This document shows, piece after piece, positions 42,081 to 50,355 of a DNA stretch of 64,000 nt. Within the stretch, counting starts at the first letter, position 1. Each line of letters begins with the position of its first letter. The stretch is from Gammaproteobacteria bacterium (lineage in GTDB: Bacteria; Pseudomonadota; Gammaproteobacteria; Pseudomonadales; Azotimanducaceae). Location: NCBI GenBank assembly GCA_030425195.1, contig JAUIAV010000006.1:1-64000 (forward strand), given 5' to 3'. A program made the translations under genes and the position numbers. The notes beneath the pieces were generated by a model. It made no database searches. It was given only the letters and a program-made list of their open reading frames with translations, and was not told where the DNA came from.

Positions 42081-42350
42081 CTAGGGAGCCTCTGAACAAG
42101 TCTGCGCAACGCTGGCTTACAGAGCATTCGAAGATCAAGGAGGCTTTCCGCAGGAAGGTCGGTGACCTTTCAAGGGAAGGCGACGCAGAGATTCGGATGC
42201 TCTGTAAGCCCCGGAGGGCGCGGCCAGAGGCGCCCCTCTGCCGCGTTGCCGCACTTGCAAAGGGCTACGGCCATGTACTGCGCGCGGCGCCTTGCAGAGG
42301 AACACCTCTGGCCACGCAGCGTTGCGCAGACTTGTTCAGAGACTCCCTAG
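42081..42350. mobile_element. MITE-like element with 30-bp terminal inverted repeats and CTAG duplications
   Basis: The body spans 42085-42346 (262 bp). Left end GGAGCCTCTGAACAAGTCTG (continuing GCGCAACGCTG) and the complement of the right end agree over about 30 bp with one mismatch. CTAG flanks both sides (42081-42084, 42347-42350), the YTAR-type 4-bp duplication used by IS5-group elements. There is no transposase gene. Inside are two further inverted repeats: CTTACAGAGCATTCGAA (42116 on) with its partner ending near 42210, and GCCAGAGG with CCTCTGGC. The right CTAG includes the TAG stop of the MFS gene. It is likely a non-autonomous IS5-like derivative. Confidence 0.85.
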
Positions 42351-43612
42351 CCACCGGGTGCGCAGGCCTCCTCGGACGCGGAACGCGCGGCAGCTGCCGC
42401 ACGCTCCGCCTCACCGTTGGTCGGCAGGCCCCGAACGGCCAGCAGCAGGGGCAGCACCAGTGTCACGAAGATCACCAGCGTCGCCGCTGCAAGCAGATAC
42501 AGCGTCGCCGTCATACCCCAGAGATCCAGGTAGTACCCGACTAGGGGCCCCGTGAGCATGAATGCGCCACGGAAGCCGAAGCTCGTCAGCGAGTTGGCCG
42601 TCGCCCGGTACTCGCTCGGGATGCGCTGATTCAGCGCATCCCGGAGCACGACCAGACCGAACCCCCGGCTGATCATGAAGGTGGCGCTGGCGATGTAGCC
42701 GCCCACCATCCCGAAGAGCTCCAGACCGAGATACCCCACCGCCGGCGAGATGCCGATGAACAGCAGCAGGCCGGTGGTGCCGAGCCGATCTTCCGCCAGG
42801 TGCGCATAGCGCCCTGCCAGGGCGGCAATCACCGTGAGACCGGCCCAGAGATAGCCGAAGTGCACCAGCTCGATGCCGTGGTTTTCCCAGATCTTCTGCA
42901 GCAGCCAGACCGCATAGAAAGTGGTCAGGCTCCAGATGCACAGCGCCAGGACGATCAGTCGCAGCAGGCGGGATCGGGTCAGGAGGTCCCGACAGATCCC
43001 GGCCATGTTGCCGAGGTGATCGTCACTCGAGAGCCGCTCACCTGGTGGCTCCACCAGGAGCAGTGCCAGCGCCAGCGGTATCCAGCCCGCCGCCGCCTGC
43101 ACCCAGATCACCAGATCCATGGAATGCAGGAGCAGCAGGCTGCAGAGCAGCGCAGCGATGGACTCCGACACGGTCCGGAAACCGTACAGGCGCCCGACGA
43201 TCTGACGCTGAGCCTGCTCGCCCCGGCCCATGGCCAGCTCCGTGTCGTAGAGAATGGCGATGTCCGCACCGGAGATCAGGCTGTGGGCGATACCGAGCGA
43301 CAGCTCGAACAGCACGAGACCCCAGAAACCATCCGCCACCAGCAGCAGGCTGTGGCCCACCCCGGCAATGGCAGCGCCGATGACCAGCGTGGTCCTGCGC
43401 CCCACCAGATCCGCCAGATAGCCCGAAGGCACCTCCGTGATCAGCACCACCAGCCCGAAGAAGGCCTGCAGGGTGAACACGTCCGTCATGGACAGACCCT
43501 TCGACTGGAAGAAGGGGACGGCAATCGGCATGAAGACCAGGAACACCTGGAAAAAGCCGAGCCATAACGTTCTCAGCAGATTCTGCTGCAGCTGGGCGTA
43601 GGTCGCGTTCAT
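42347..43612 (-). CDS. MFS transporter
   Basis: A 421-residue major facilitator with about 12 helices. The loop 2-3 signature G-Y-L-A-D-L-V-G-R-R-T-T (D-x-x-G-R-R) is clear, and E-V-P-S-G-Y-L precedes it. The loop 8-9 repeat is weaker. It resembles drug or metabolite efflux carriers; the substrate is unknown. ATG 43612 has AGGAGAGG upstream. An intrinsic terminator ends just 18 bases before the ATG, and the stop codon lies in the MITE target duplication, so both ends of this gene are unusual. Confidence 0.9.
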   Translation of the reverse strand: MNATYAQLQQNLLRTLWLGFFQVFLVFMPIAVPFFQSKGLSMTDVFTLQAFFGLVVLITEVPSGYLADLVGRRTTLVIGAAIAGVGHSLLLVADGFWGLVLFELSLGIAHSLISGADIAILYDTELAMGRGEQAQRQIVGRLYGFRTVSESIAALLCSLLLLHSMDLVIWVQAAAGWIPLALALLLVEPPGERLSSDDHLGNMAGICRDLLTRSRLLRLIVLALCIWSLTTFYAVWLLQKIWENHGIELVHFGYLWAGLTVIAALAGRYAHLAEDRLGTTGLLLFIGISPAVGYLGLELFGMVGGYIASATFMISRGFGLVVLRDALNQRIPSEYRATANSLTSFGFRGAFMLTGPLVGYYLDLWGMTATLYLLAAATLVIFVTLVLPLLLAVRGLPTNGEAERAAAAARSASEEACAPGG

Positions 43613-43630
43613 TTTTCCTCTCCTGAAACG

Positions 43631-43664
43631 AAAAACCCCGAAGGCTTGCGGCTCTTCGGGGTTT
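43631..43664 (-). terminator. Intrinsic terminator or attenuator before the MFS gene
   Basis: On the minus strand the stem AAACCCCGAAG / CTTCGGGGTTT (11 bp, 10-base loop) runs into TTTTT at 43635-43631. Only 18 bases separate it from the MFS ATG, room for a ribosome site but not a promoter. So it either ends the upstream gene transcript or acts as an attenuator in the MFS leader. Confidence 0.82.
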
Positions 43665-43694
43665 CAATCGTTCTCTCACTGTTCGAGTCGATGG

Positions 43695-43964
43695 CTATCC
43701 GCCTGAGCCTGGGTCTCCCTCAATGGTCACCAGATCGGTACGCAGCATGTCGAAGGACACGTAGGACCAGGAACCACACGGGCAATGGGCATGTGCTGCG
43801 GTATTCATCGCGCACAGGCCGGCGCCCGCTTCCATGGGAAGCGTGCGTTGCGTGATCTGTCGTGTCTGCTGGTTCATGTCGATCAGTAAATGCGTTCGTT
43901 CATCCGACTCGTACCCGAGGCCAACCTCGAGTGGGCGGGCATACTGCGCCCCTGGCGGATCCAA
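43695..43964 (-). CDS. Possible small hypothetical protein (about 89 residues), start unclear
   Basis: The frame is protein-like (E-S-D-E-R-T-H-L-L-I-D-M-N-Q-Q-T and H-C-P-C-G-S-W-S-Y-V-S-F-D-M-L), and an intrinsic terminator follows it. No convincing start exists: TTG 43964 or ATG 43877, neither with a ribosome site. The coding look continues upstream of TTG 43964 to about 44015, into the stop region of the preceding isomerase gene. It may be a remnant or a leader ORF of the MFS gene. Function not recognised. Confidence 0.35.
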   Translation of the reverse strand: MDPPGAQYARPLEVGLGYESDERTHLLIDMNQQTRQITQRTLPMEAGAGLCAMNTAAHAHCPCGSWSYVSFDMLRTDLVTIEGDPGSGG

Positions 43965-44007
43965 GTCAACGACAAACCCGTGAATTTCGTACAGAAAATC
44001 ACACCGC

Positions 44008-45066
44008 TCATCGATCCAGGCCCAGAATCCGGCGGTTCGCCGCTGCGTCCGTGCCTGCCGATGCGAAATCGTCGAACGCTTTGTCCGTCACGCGGATGAT
44101 GTGGTCCTCAATGAATACGGCGCCCTCCCGGGCCCCGTCCTCCTGATGCTTCAGGGCGCACTCCCACTCGAGTACGGCCCAGCCGTCGAAATCGTACTGG
44201 GCGAGTTTCGAGAAGATCGCGCCGAAATCGATCTGGCCATCGCCCAGAGAGCGGAAACGGCCGGGACGGTCCACCCAGCCCTGGTAGCCGCCGTAGACGC
44301 CGCTCCTGCCCGTGGGCCGGAACTCCGCGTCCTTGACGTGAAACATGCGGATGCGCTCGTGATAGATGTCGATGAAGTCCAGGTAGTCGAGCTGCTGCAG
44401 AACGAAGTGGCTGGGGTCGTAGAGGATGTTTGCCCGGGCATGGCCGTCCACGGACTCGAGAAAACGTTCGAAGGTGACGCCGTCGTGAAGATCCTCGCCG
44501 GGATGCAGCTCGTAGCAGCAGTCCACGCCGCAGTCGTCGAACACGTCCAGGATCGGACGCCATCGCCGACCGAGCTCCTCGAAACCCTGTTCCAGGAGTC
44601 CGGGCGGTCGTTGCGGCCATGGATAGAGCATGGGCCACAGCAGCGCACCCGAGAAGGCAGCCTGAGCGGACAGACCGAGATTCGCACTGGCCCTGGCCGC
44701 CAGCTTCACCTGCTCTGTGGCCCATTCGGTGCGCGCTGCCGGATCACCGCGCAGCTCTGGTGGTGCAAAGGCATCGAACAGCTCGTCGTAGTCAGGATGC
44801 ACGGCCACCAGCTGTCCCTCGAGATGCGTGGACAACTCCGTGATGGTCACGCCGGCGGATTCCACGCGTCCTTTGAGCTCGTCGCAGTAATCCCGGCTTT
44901 GTGCAGCCAGCGCCACATCGATGAACGCCGGATTGCCGATCGGCACCTGAATGCCGACGAAACCCAGATCGGCCGCCCAGCGGGCCATCGCGTCGATGCC
45001 GTTGAACGGCGCCTCGTCGGCAATGAACTGAGCCAGAAAGATGGCCGGTCCCTTCAGTGTTTTCAT
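44008..45066 (-). CDS. Sugar phosphate isomerase/epimerase-type TIM-barrel protein
   Basis: A 352-residue AP-endonuclease-2/xylose-isomerase-like barrel. Metal-binding residues appear in C-Y-E-L-H-P-G-E-D, the D-P-S-H-F block, H-V-K-D-A-E-F and V-L-E-W-E-C, giving the usual Glu/Asp/His/Glu set. The barrel acts on sugar or cyclitol intermediates. It lies 15 bases after the Gfo/Idh/MocA dehydrogenase of the same strand, so the two probably work together on an oxidised sugar. The product is unknown. Confidence 0.87.
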   Translation of the reverse strand: MKTLKGPAIFLAQFIADEAPFNGIDAMARWAADLGFVGIQVPIGNPAFIDVALAAQSRDYCDELKGRVESAGVTITELSTHLEGQLVAVHPDYDELFDAFAPPELRGDPAARTEWATEQVKLAARASANLGLSAQAAFSGALLWPMLYPWPQRPPGLLEQGFEELGRRWRPILDVFDDCGVDCCYELHPGEDLHDGVTFERFLESVDGHARANILYDPSHFVLQQLDYLDFIDIYHERIRMFHVKDAEFRPTGRSGVYGGYQGWVDRPGRFRSLGDGQIDFGAIFSKLAQYDFDGWAVLEWECALKHQEDGAREGAVFIEDHIIRVTDKAFDDFASAGTDAAANRRILGLDR

Positions 45067-45081
45067 GATCTCCCCTGATTC

Positions 45082-46245
45082 TCAGATATTCAGCCAGACA
45101 CCGCCCTGGTTCGAGCTCGCCACCACACCTTCGATGAACCGCATGCCCCGCACGCCTTCTTCTATCCCCGGTACGTCCGGCCGCACCCTGTCTCCCGATT
45201 CACGCGCCAGAATGGAACGGGCGAAATCCCGGTACAGCACGGCAAAGGCTTCCAGATAGCCTTCGGGGTGACCGGACGGCAGACGGGTCGCGGACGTTGC
45301 CTCTCCTGATACGGACGGGCCGCCCGTGCGCCGGACTTCGAGCGACCTGTCGGGCCATTTCAGCACGAGACTGTTCGGCTCGGTCTGCGACCAGCTGAGC
45401 CCGCCCTTCTCGCCATACACCCGCAGTTCGAGGCCGTTTTCCTCTCCCACCGCCACCTGCGATGCGCTGATGACGCCCCGGGCTCCGCCGTCCAGGTGAA
45501 CGAGCACGTTACCGTCATCATCCAGTGCCCGGCCCGGAATCCAGGTGCTGAGATCGGCACAGAGCCGGCTGATCCGCTGTCCGGTGACGAACTCGAGCAG
45601 GTTCTGCGCATGGCTGCCGATGTCGCCGAAGCAGCCTGCCGCGCCCGAGCGTGCAGGATCGGTGCGCCATTCGGCCTGTTTGTTACCGGCGCTTTCTTCG
45701 GCAACGGAAAGCCAACCCTGCAGATATTCGCAGTCCGCCCTGCGCAGATTTCCGAGCGCGCCCGATGCCACCAGTGCCCGCGCCTCACGGATCATGGGAT
45801 AACCGGTGTAGTTGTGGGTGAGACAGAAAAGACAGTCCGAGCCCTCGAGCAGAGACGAAAGCGCCAGCGCATCCTCCAGGCGATGCGTCACCGGCTTGTC
45901 GCAGACCACGTGAAATCCAGCCTCGATCGCCCGCCTCGCCGCATCGAAATGCAGGTGGTTGGGGGTCGCGATGGTGACGAAATCCATGCGGTGCTCCGCG
46001 TCGAGCGCAGCTTCCGCCTCGAACAGAGTGACGTAATCGGCGTAGCACCGATCGGGTGTCAGTCTGTAGAGAGACTCACCGGAGCGGCGCGAACGCTCCG
46101 GGTCTGAAGAGAAAGCGCCGCAGACGAGCTCGATCTCCCCGTCGAGTTCCGCCGCCATGCGGTGAACGGCACCGATGAAGGCACCTTCACCGCCGCCGAT
46201 CATCCCCATGCGGACCTTGCGTCCCGAGGACCCGCTCCTGCTCAC
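45082..46245 (-). CDS. Gfo/Idh/MocA-family oxidoreductase
   Basis: A 387-residue NAD(P)-dependent dehydrogenase. The Rossmann loop M-G-M-I-G-G-G-E-G-A-F-I-G is near residue 10, and the catalytic Lys is in V-C-D-K-P-V-T. The C-terminal substrate domain contains D-I-G-S-H-A. Start GTG 46245 has AGGAG five bases upstream; the longer frame to 47076 is a shadow of the divergent gene. It oxidises a sugar, inositol or glycoside, upstream of the isomerase gene. Confidence 0.88.
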   Translation of the reverse strand: MSRSGSSGRKVRMGMIGGGEGAFIGAVHRMAAELDGEIELVCGAFSSDPERSRRSGESLYRLTPDRCYADYVTLFEAEAALDAEHRMDFVTIATPNHLHFDAARRAIEAGFHVVCDKPVTHRLEDALALSSLLEGSDCLFCLTHNYTGYPMIREARALVASGALGNLRRADCEYLQGWLSVAEESAGNKQAEWRTDPARSGAAGCFGDIGSHAQNLLEFVTGQRISRLCADLSTWIPGRALDDDGNVLVHLDGGARGVISASQVAVGEENGLELRVYGEKGGLSWSQTEPNSLVLKWPDRSLEVRRTGGPSVSGEATSATRLPSGHPEGYLEAFAVLYRDFARSILARESGDRVRPDVPGIEEGVRGMRFIEGVVASSNQGGVWLNI

Positions 46246-46311
46246 GCCGTCTCCTGCTTCAGGCCAGTTCCGCGTGCTACGATAACCCATTCGAACGGGG
46301 GTTTGAGGGGT

Positions 46312-47367
46312 ATGGGCAGCATCCGTCTGGGCATGATCGGCGCAGGCCAGATTGCCGTGTTCACCGCACGGGAATTCCGGCGGCACGCTGCCTGCAACGT
46401 CATCGCTGTAGCGGACCCCAATCAGGAGCGGGCGGCAGAGCTCGCCGCCATGGTACGTGCCGGGCATGTGCATACCGATGTGGGGGCGCTGCTCGGTCGT
46501 GACGATATCGACGCGGTGTACATCGCGGTCCCCAATGCCTATCACGAGGCCCTGGCCTGCCAGGCGCTCGCGGCCGGCAAGCATGTGCTGCTCGACAAAC
46601 CCTTTGCCCTGAACGCCGGCGCGGCACGCAACGTGATCGATGCGGCAGAGGCTGCCGGACGAACACTCATGCTCGGCATGAATCAGCGTTTCGAGCGCAA
46701 CGTCCAGCGGGCCAGAGGTCTGATGGCCGAAGGCCGGCTGGGAGACATCTACCACGTCAAGGCTTTCTGGCGGCGACGCTCCGGGATCCCGCGCATGGGC
46801 AGCTGGTTCACCAGCAGGTCCGCCGCCGGCGGCGGCGCGCTGCTGGACATCGGCGTCCACGTGCTCGACGTTGCTCTGCATCTGCTCGATGATTTCGAAC
46901 CGGCATCCGTCAGCGGCGCCACCTTCACCCGTTTCGGCCATCGCGGGCTGGGAGAAGGCGGCTGGGGCCGATCCGAGCGGGAATTCGACACGTTCGACGT
47001 GGACGACTTCGCCACTGCCCTCATCCGGCTGCGCGGCGGTGCTGTCGTCTCTCTGGAAGCGGCCTGGGCAATTCACCAGCCATCAGGCAATGATCATGAC
47101 GTGATTCTGTACGGAGAAGATGCCGCCATGGCCGTCTACGGCAATCAGCTGTTCGAACCCGGCGCACACGATGGTGAGTACACCACCGTGCAGAATCCCC
47201 AGGCGCCTGCCATTGCCTATCCGCACTGTTCCCGGGCCGAACACTTCATCAACGTGCTGCTCGGCACCGAGGACCCCATCATCGATCCGCATCAGGCTCT
47301 GACGGTGCAGCGGATCCTCGACGGTATCTACGAATCCGCCACCACCGGCAAGGAGATCCAGTTGTGA
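46312..47367 (+). CDS. Gfo/Idh/MocA-family oxidoreductase
   Basis: A 351-residue dehydrogenase with loop L-G-M-I-G-A-G-Q-I-A-V-F, catalytic Lys in L-L-D-K-P-F-A-L-N, and L-D-I-G-V-H-V-L-D-V in the second domain. It differs enough from the divergent paralogue to have another substrate. ATG 46312 is 66 bases from the divergent start. The GTGA overlap at its end couples it to the isomerase gene. Confidence 0.88.
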   Translation: MGSIRLGMIGAGQIAVFTAREFRRHAACNVIAVADPNQERAAELAAMVRAGHVHTDVGALLGRDDIDAVYIAVPNAYHEALACQALAAGKHVLLDKPFALNAGAARNVIDAAEAAGRTLMLGMNQRFERNVQRARGLMAEGRLGDIYHVKAFWRRRSGIPRMGSWFTSRSAAGGGALLDIGVHVLDVALHLLDDFEPASVSGATFTRFGHRGLGEGGWGRSEREFDTFDVDDFATALIRLRGGAVVSLEAAWAIHQPSGNDHDVILYGEDAAMAVYGNQLFEPGAHDGEYTTVQNPQAPAIAYPHCSRAEHFINVLLGTEDPIIDPHQALTVQRILDGIYESATTGKEIQL

Positions 47368-48119
47368 CCCCCATATCCGTGCAGCTCTACTCCCTGAGAG
47401 AAGCGTCCGAGGAGAACTTCGACCAGGTGCTAGAGAACGTGGCCGCCATCGGCTACGCCGGTGTGGAGCCGTTCAATCTGTTCGGAAAGACACCGTCTGC
47501 ATTCCGTGCTCAGGTCGAAGATCTGGGCATGACCATCTCGTCCAGTCACACACCGTGGGCCAATCGCAGCCCGCTGGACGAAGTGGTGGACACGCTGGGG
47601 CAGCTGGGTCTTCAGCGGGCCATCGGCGGCTTCATGCCGGACGACTTCGCGGACATGGAAGCCGTTCGCCGGACCGCCGAGACCTGTCAGACGCTGATCG
47701 ATCAGCTCGCGCCGCAGGGCATCGAGCTCGCCATACACAATCACTGGTGGGAGTTCGAGCTGCTCGACGGACGCCCCGCGCTGCATCACCTGGAGGCACT
47801 GGTCCCCGATCTGCGCTACGAGCTCGATACCTACTGGACGGCCAACTTCGGAGCCTGCGATCCCGCCGCTGAGCTTTCAAGGATCCGTACGAAGGCGCCC
47901 CTCCTTCACATCAAGGACGGACCGCTGGAAAAAAAGCAGCCCATGGTCGCAGCCGGTCAGGGAAAGATGAAGATCGACGAGGTGGTAGCCGCCTCGGATC
48001 CCGCCACCCTGGAATGGCTGATTGTGGAGCTCGATGCCTGCGCCACGGACATGCTGACCGCGATCCGGGAAAGCTACGAATACCTGACCTCCAGCGGTCT
48101 GGCGGAAGGTAGATCATGA
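47364..48119 (+). CDS. Sugar phosphate isomerase/epimerase-type TIM-barrel protein
   Basis: A 251-residue barrel starting at GTG 47364. It is shorter than the 44008 paralogue. Family features: V-Q-L-Y-S-L-R-E at the first strand, L-A-I-H-N-H-W-W-E-F with metal His/Glu, Y-E-L-D-T-Y-W and L-H-I-K-D-G. It probably isomerises or dehydrates the keto product of the preceding dehydrogenase. The stop overlaps the aminotransferase start by 4 bases. Confidence 0.88.
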   Translation: MTPISVQLYSLREASEENFDQVLENVAAIGYAGVEPFNLFGKTPSAFRAQVEDLGMTISSSHTPWANRSPLDEVVDTLGQLGLQRAIGGFMPDDFADMEAVRRTAETCQTLIDQLAPQGIELAIHNHWWEFELLDGRPALHHLEALVPDLRYELDTYWTANFGACDPAAELSRIRTKAPLLHIKDGPLEKKQPMVAAGQGKMKIDEVVAASDPATLEWLIVELDACATDMLTAIRESYEYLTSSGLAEGRS

Positions 48120-49270
48120 GCAGGATTCTCTACGATTTCGGCAGCGGCCGGTCCAACCCGGAGACCTTTCCGGTCAAGGCGCTGCAGGACGCGGCCGTCA
48201 GCGTCATCGAGCGGGAACGGGAGGCACTGAACGACTATCCCGGCAAGCTGGGCTATCTGCCGCTCCGGGAGGCCATGGCGAAACGGGAATCGGACCGGGA
48301 GGGCGTACCCGTGGACCCGGGTCACCTCATGATCACCAACGGGTCCATGCAGGCCGTCACTCTGGTGGCCGAGGCACTGCAGAACGCACCCGGAGATACC
48401 TGCATCGTCGAGGAGTTCAGCTACCCGGGCACGCTCGCCGCCTATCGCAGTCTGAAGCTCGACATGGTGGGTATCCCGCTCTCCGAGGAAGGCATGAAAC
48501 TCGACGTTCTCGAGCAGACACTCGAACGCCTCTCGACCGAGAACCGTCTGCCGAAGTTCATCTACACCATCACCACCTATCAGAACCCCACGGGCATGAC
48601 CATGCCGGCGGCCCGCCGCAGAGAGCTCATCGGGCTCGCCCGCCAGTTCAACGTCCCTCTGGTGGAGGACAACTGCTACGGGGACGTCCACTATGAGGGG
48701 CCGGTGGAGCCCGCCATCTATGCCCTGGACGACGATCCCCAGCACATCTATCTGTGTTCACTGTCGAAGATCCTGGCCCCGGGGCTCAGGCTCGGTTATG
48801 TGCTGGCGCAGCCGCCCATGCTCGAGAAGCTGATGGATCGGCGGCACGACGCGGGCAGCAATACCCTGGCCGCCGCCATCGTTGCCGAGTTCTACAGGAA
48901 CGGCATCTGGGAACATACGAATTCCGGCAACGAGGCACTGAAGGCCAAACGGGATCTGACCCTCTCCCTGCTGGCGTCGGAGCTCAGCGATCAGTGCGTG
49001 TGGTCACACCCGGTCGGCGGGTTGTTCATCTGGGTGCGCATCCCCGATGACATCAACGGCAAGACGCTTCTGGAAACGGCCAACTCCAGAGGCTTCCACT
49101 ATCTGCCGGGCATATCCTTTCACTATCAGAACGCCAAGGTCCCGTATCTGCGGCTGGCATTCGGCCATCTGAAAAAAGAACAGATCGAGGCAGGCATCCC
49201 GATACTGGCTCAGTGCATCCGCGAAGCCAGAACCAGCAACGAGCCCAGAAACTTCGATTCACTGTTCTGA
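48116..49270 (+). CDS. PLP-dependent aminotransferase, class I/II fold
   Basis: A 384-residue fold-type I aminotransferase. The PLP lysine is in C-S-L-S-K-I-L-A-P-G-L-R-L-G-Y, with N-P-T-G and the pyridine-binding Asp in V-E-D-N-C-Y-G before it. The pattern, with Y-P-G-K-L-G-Y-L-P-L-R and the absence of a fused GntR domain, is like 2-aminoadipate/LysN-type enzymes. Following the dehydrogenase and isomerase genes (4-base overlap), it may aminate a keto sugar or make an amino acid from it. Confidence 0.88.
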   Translation: MSRILYDFGSGRSNPETFPVKALQDAAVSVIEREREALNDYPGKLGYLPLREAMAKRESDREGVPVDPGHLMITNGSMQAVTLVAEALQNAPGDTCIVEEFSYPGTLAAYRSLKLDMVGIPLSEEGMKLDVLEQTLERLSTENRLPKFIYTITTYQNPTGMTMPAARRRELIGLARQFNVPLVEDNCYGDVHYEGPVEPAIYALDDDPQHIYLCSLSKILAPGLRLGYVLAQPPMLEKLMDRRHDAGSNTLAAAIVAEFYRNGIWEHTNSGNEALKAKRDLTLSLLASELSDQCVWSHPVGGLFIWVRIPDDINGKTLLETANSRGFHYLPGISFHYQNAKVPYLRLAFGHLKKEQIEAGIPILAQCIREARTSNEPRNFDSLF

Positions 49271-49275
49271 GCAGA

Positions 49276-49638
49276 TCAGCTGCGGAACTCGGTCACCCGG
49301 ATGAAGCGGTCACCATCGAAATCGAACACGTGCGCGTAGCGCTTTTCGAAGGCCGTGCCTTCGAAGGTGGTGCCACGCCCGGAGTTCAGGCACACGACGG
49401 TGTCCTCTGCTTCGAGCATGCGTTCCACGCGGGTGCTGATACCGTCGGGGAGAAACTGAAACAGCGGCAACAGCAACCCCTCGCGGATCGCGTCCCGCCC
49501 TTCGTAGAGACCGCCCATGACGTCGCCGTCAATCCGGTTGTCCCAGACCGCCGCCTCGGCGAAGAACGCAGCCAGCGCATCCACGTCACCGCTTTCCCCA
49601 GCGTCGTAGAACGCCTGCACCACTTCCTGTTTCGTCAT
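49276..49638 (-). CDS. NTF2-like (SnoaL-type) small protein
   Basis: A 120-residue cone-fold protein of the NTF2/SnoaL group: V-V-Q-A-F-Y-D-A-G-E-S-G-D-V-D-A-L-A-A-F-F at the start and the final R-Y-A-H-V-F-D-F-D-G-D-R-F-I-R. Members are isomerases, dehydratases or binding proteins; the actual role cannot be inferred. The stop lies 5 bases from the convergent aminotransferase end. Confidence 0.82.
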   Translation of the reverse strand: MTKQEVVQAFYDAGESGDVDALAAFFAEAAVWDNRIDGDVMGGLYEGRDAIREGLLLPLFQFLPDGISTRVERMLEAEDTVVCLNSGRGTTFEGTAFEKRYAHVFDFDGDRFIRVTEFRS

Positions 49639-49642
49639 TCCT

Positions 49643-49912
49643 TCAGATGCCTAGACGGCCGAGTGTGCTGATCAGTTCCTGAAAAAAACGTTCGGTGGTC
49701 GGATGCTTCGCCGCGAATGTGGCGCCGAGCTCTTCCACGCGCGTCATCAGGTCTCCGGTTTCCCCATCCGCGGGTGTCTGGGATTCGAGCAGCGCATGGA
49801 TGTCGCCGTCGACCTGCTCGAGCAGATCGAGCAGCGCCGGGTCGACGCTGTCGACCTCCTCCAGCGCTTCGTGCAGTTCCGAGAGTGTGTTCCTGATTTT
49901 CTGATCCGGCAT
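49643..49912 (-). CDS. DUF4404-like small coiled-coil protein
   Basis: An 89-residue acidic helical protein, M-P-D-Q-K-I-R-N-T-L at the start, ending I-S-T-L-G-R-L-G-I, like short DUF4404 proteins (family assignment moderate). ATG 49912 gives the family-like start; a longer frame upstream is Arg-rich filler. It lies 4 bases from the NTF2-like gene on the same strand. Function unknown. Confidence 0.68.
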   Translation of the reverse strand: MPDQKIRNTLSELHEALEEVDSVDPALLDLLEQVDGDIHALLESQTPADGETGDLMTRVEELGATFAAKHPTTERFFQELISTLGRLGI

Positions 49913-49947
49913 GGCGCCTGATACTCCTGGCGTGTGTGGTTGGACCG

Positions 49948-50355
49948 TCAGCCGCCGGCGTCGGGACGTACGCCTTTGACGAAATCGCGTACCCGGTCCA
50001 TGAACGTATCGTACTTGAGATCCGTGAATTCGCCAGCGTCGAAGAACATGCCGCCGCATTCCGGACAGGCCTCGTACCAGATGTGGGTCTGACGCTCGTC
50101 GGCCGTCTTCTCCATCTGTGCACCATCTTCCGGGCAGACGATGTTGTCGAGCCTGTCCAGCGCCGCACCCACCTTCGGATCACCGGAATCGAGCACCGCT
50201 TCCGACATCCATTCCTTCTTCATCTCCAGCAGCACGTCCGGCTTGCACCACAGCCCCCCGCAATCGGTGCAGCGGTGCACCTGGATCTTCCGGCCGTAAG
50301 TGTGCGGCATCAGCTCGCCGGGGCATTTCGGACACTCGAGCACTTCCCTGGTCAT
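49948..50355 (-). CDS. TFIIB-type zinc-ribbon protein
   Basis: A 135-residue protein with two zinc ribbons: C-P-K-C with C-T-D-C-G-G-L-W, and the second block C-P-E-D with C-P-E-C-G-G-M-F. These W/F-ending ribbons are typical of zf-TFIIB bacterial proteins. ATG 50355 overlaps the upstream stop as ATGA and has GGGGAAG upstream, so it is preferred to the ATG at 50370. Unknown role; metal-binding is likely. Confidence 0.85.
   Translation of the reverse strand: MTREVLECPKCPGELMPHTYGRKIQVHRCTDCGGLWCKPDVLLEMKKEWMSEAVLDSGDPKVGAALDRLDNIVCPEDGAQMEKTADERQTHIWYEACPECGGMFFDAGEFTDLKYDTFMDRVRDFVKGVRPDAGG

Noticed and set aside
46246-47076. Extension of the minus-strand Gfo/Idh/MocA gene to 664 residues
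   Set aside because: The added region is antisense to the divergent dehydrogenase; GTG 46245 with AGGAG fits the Rossmann start.
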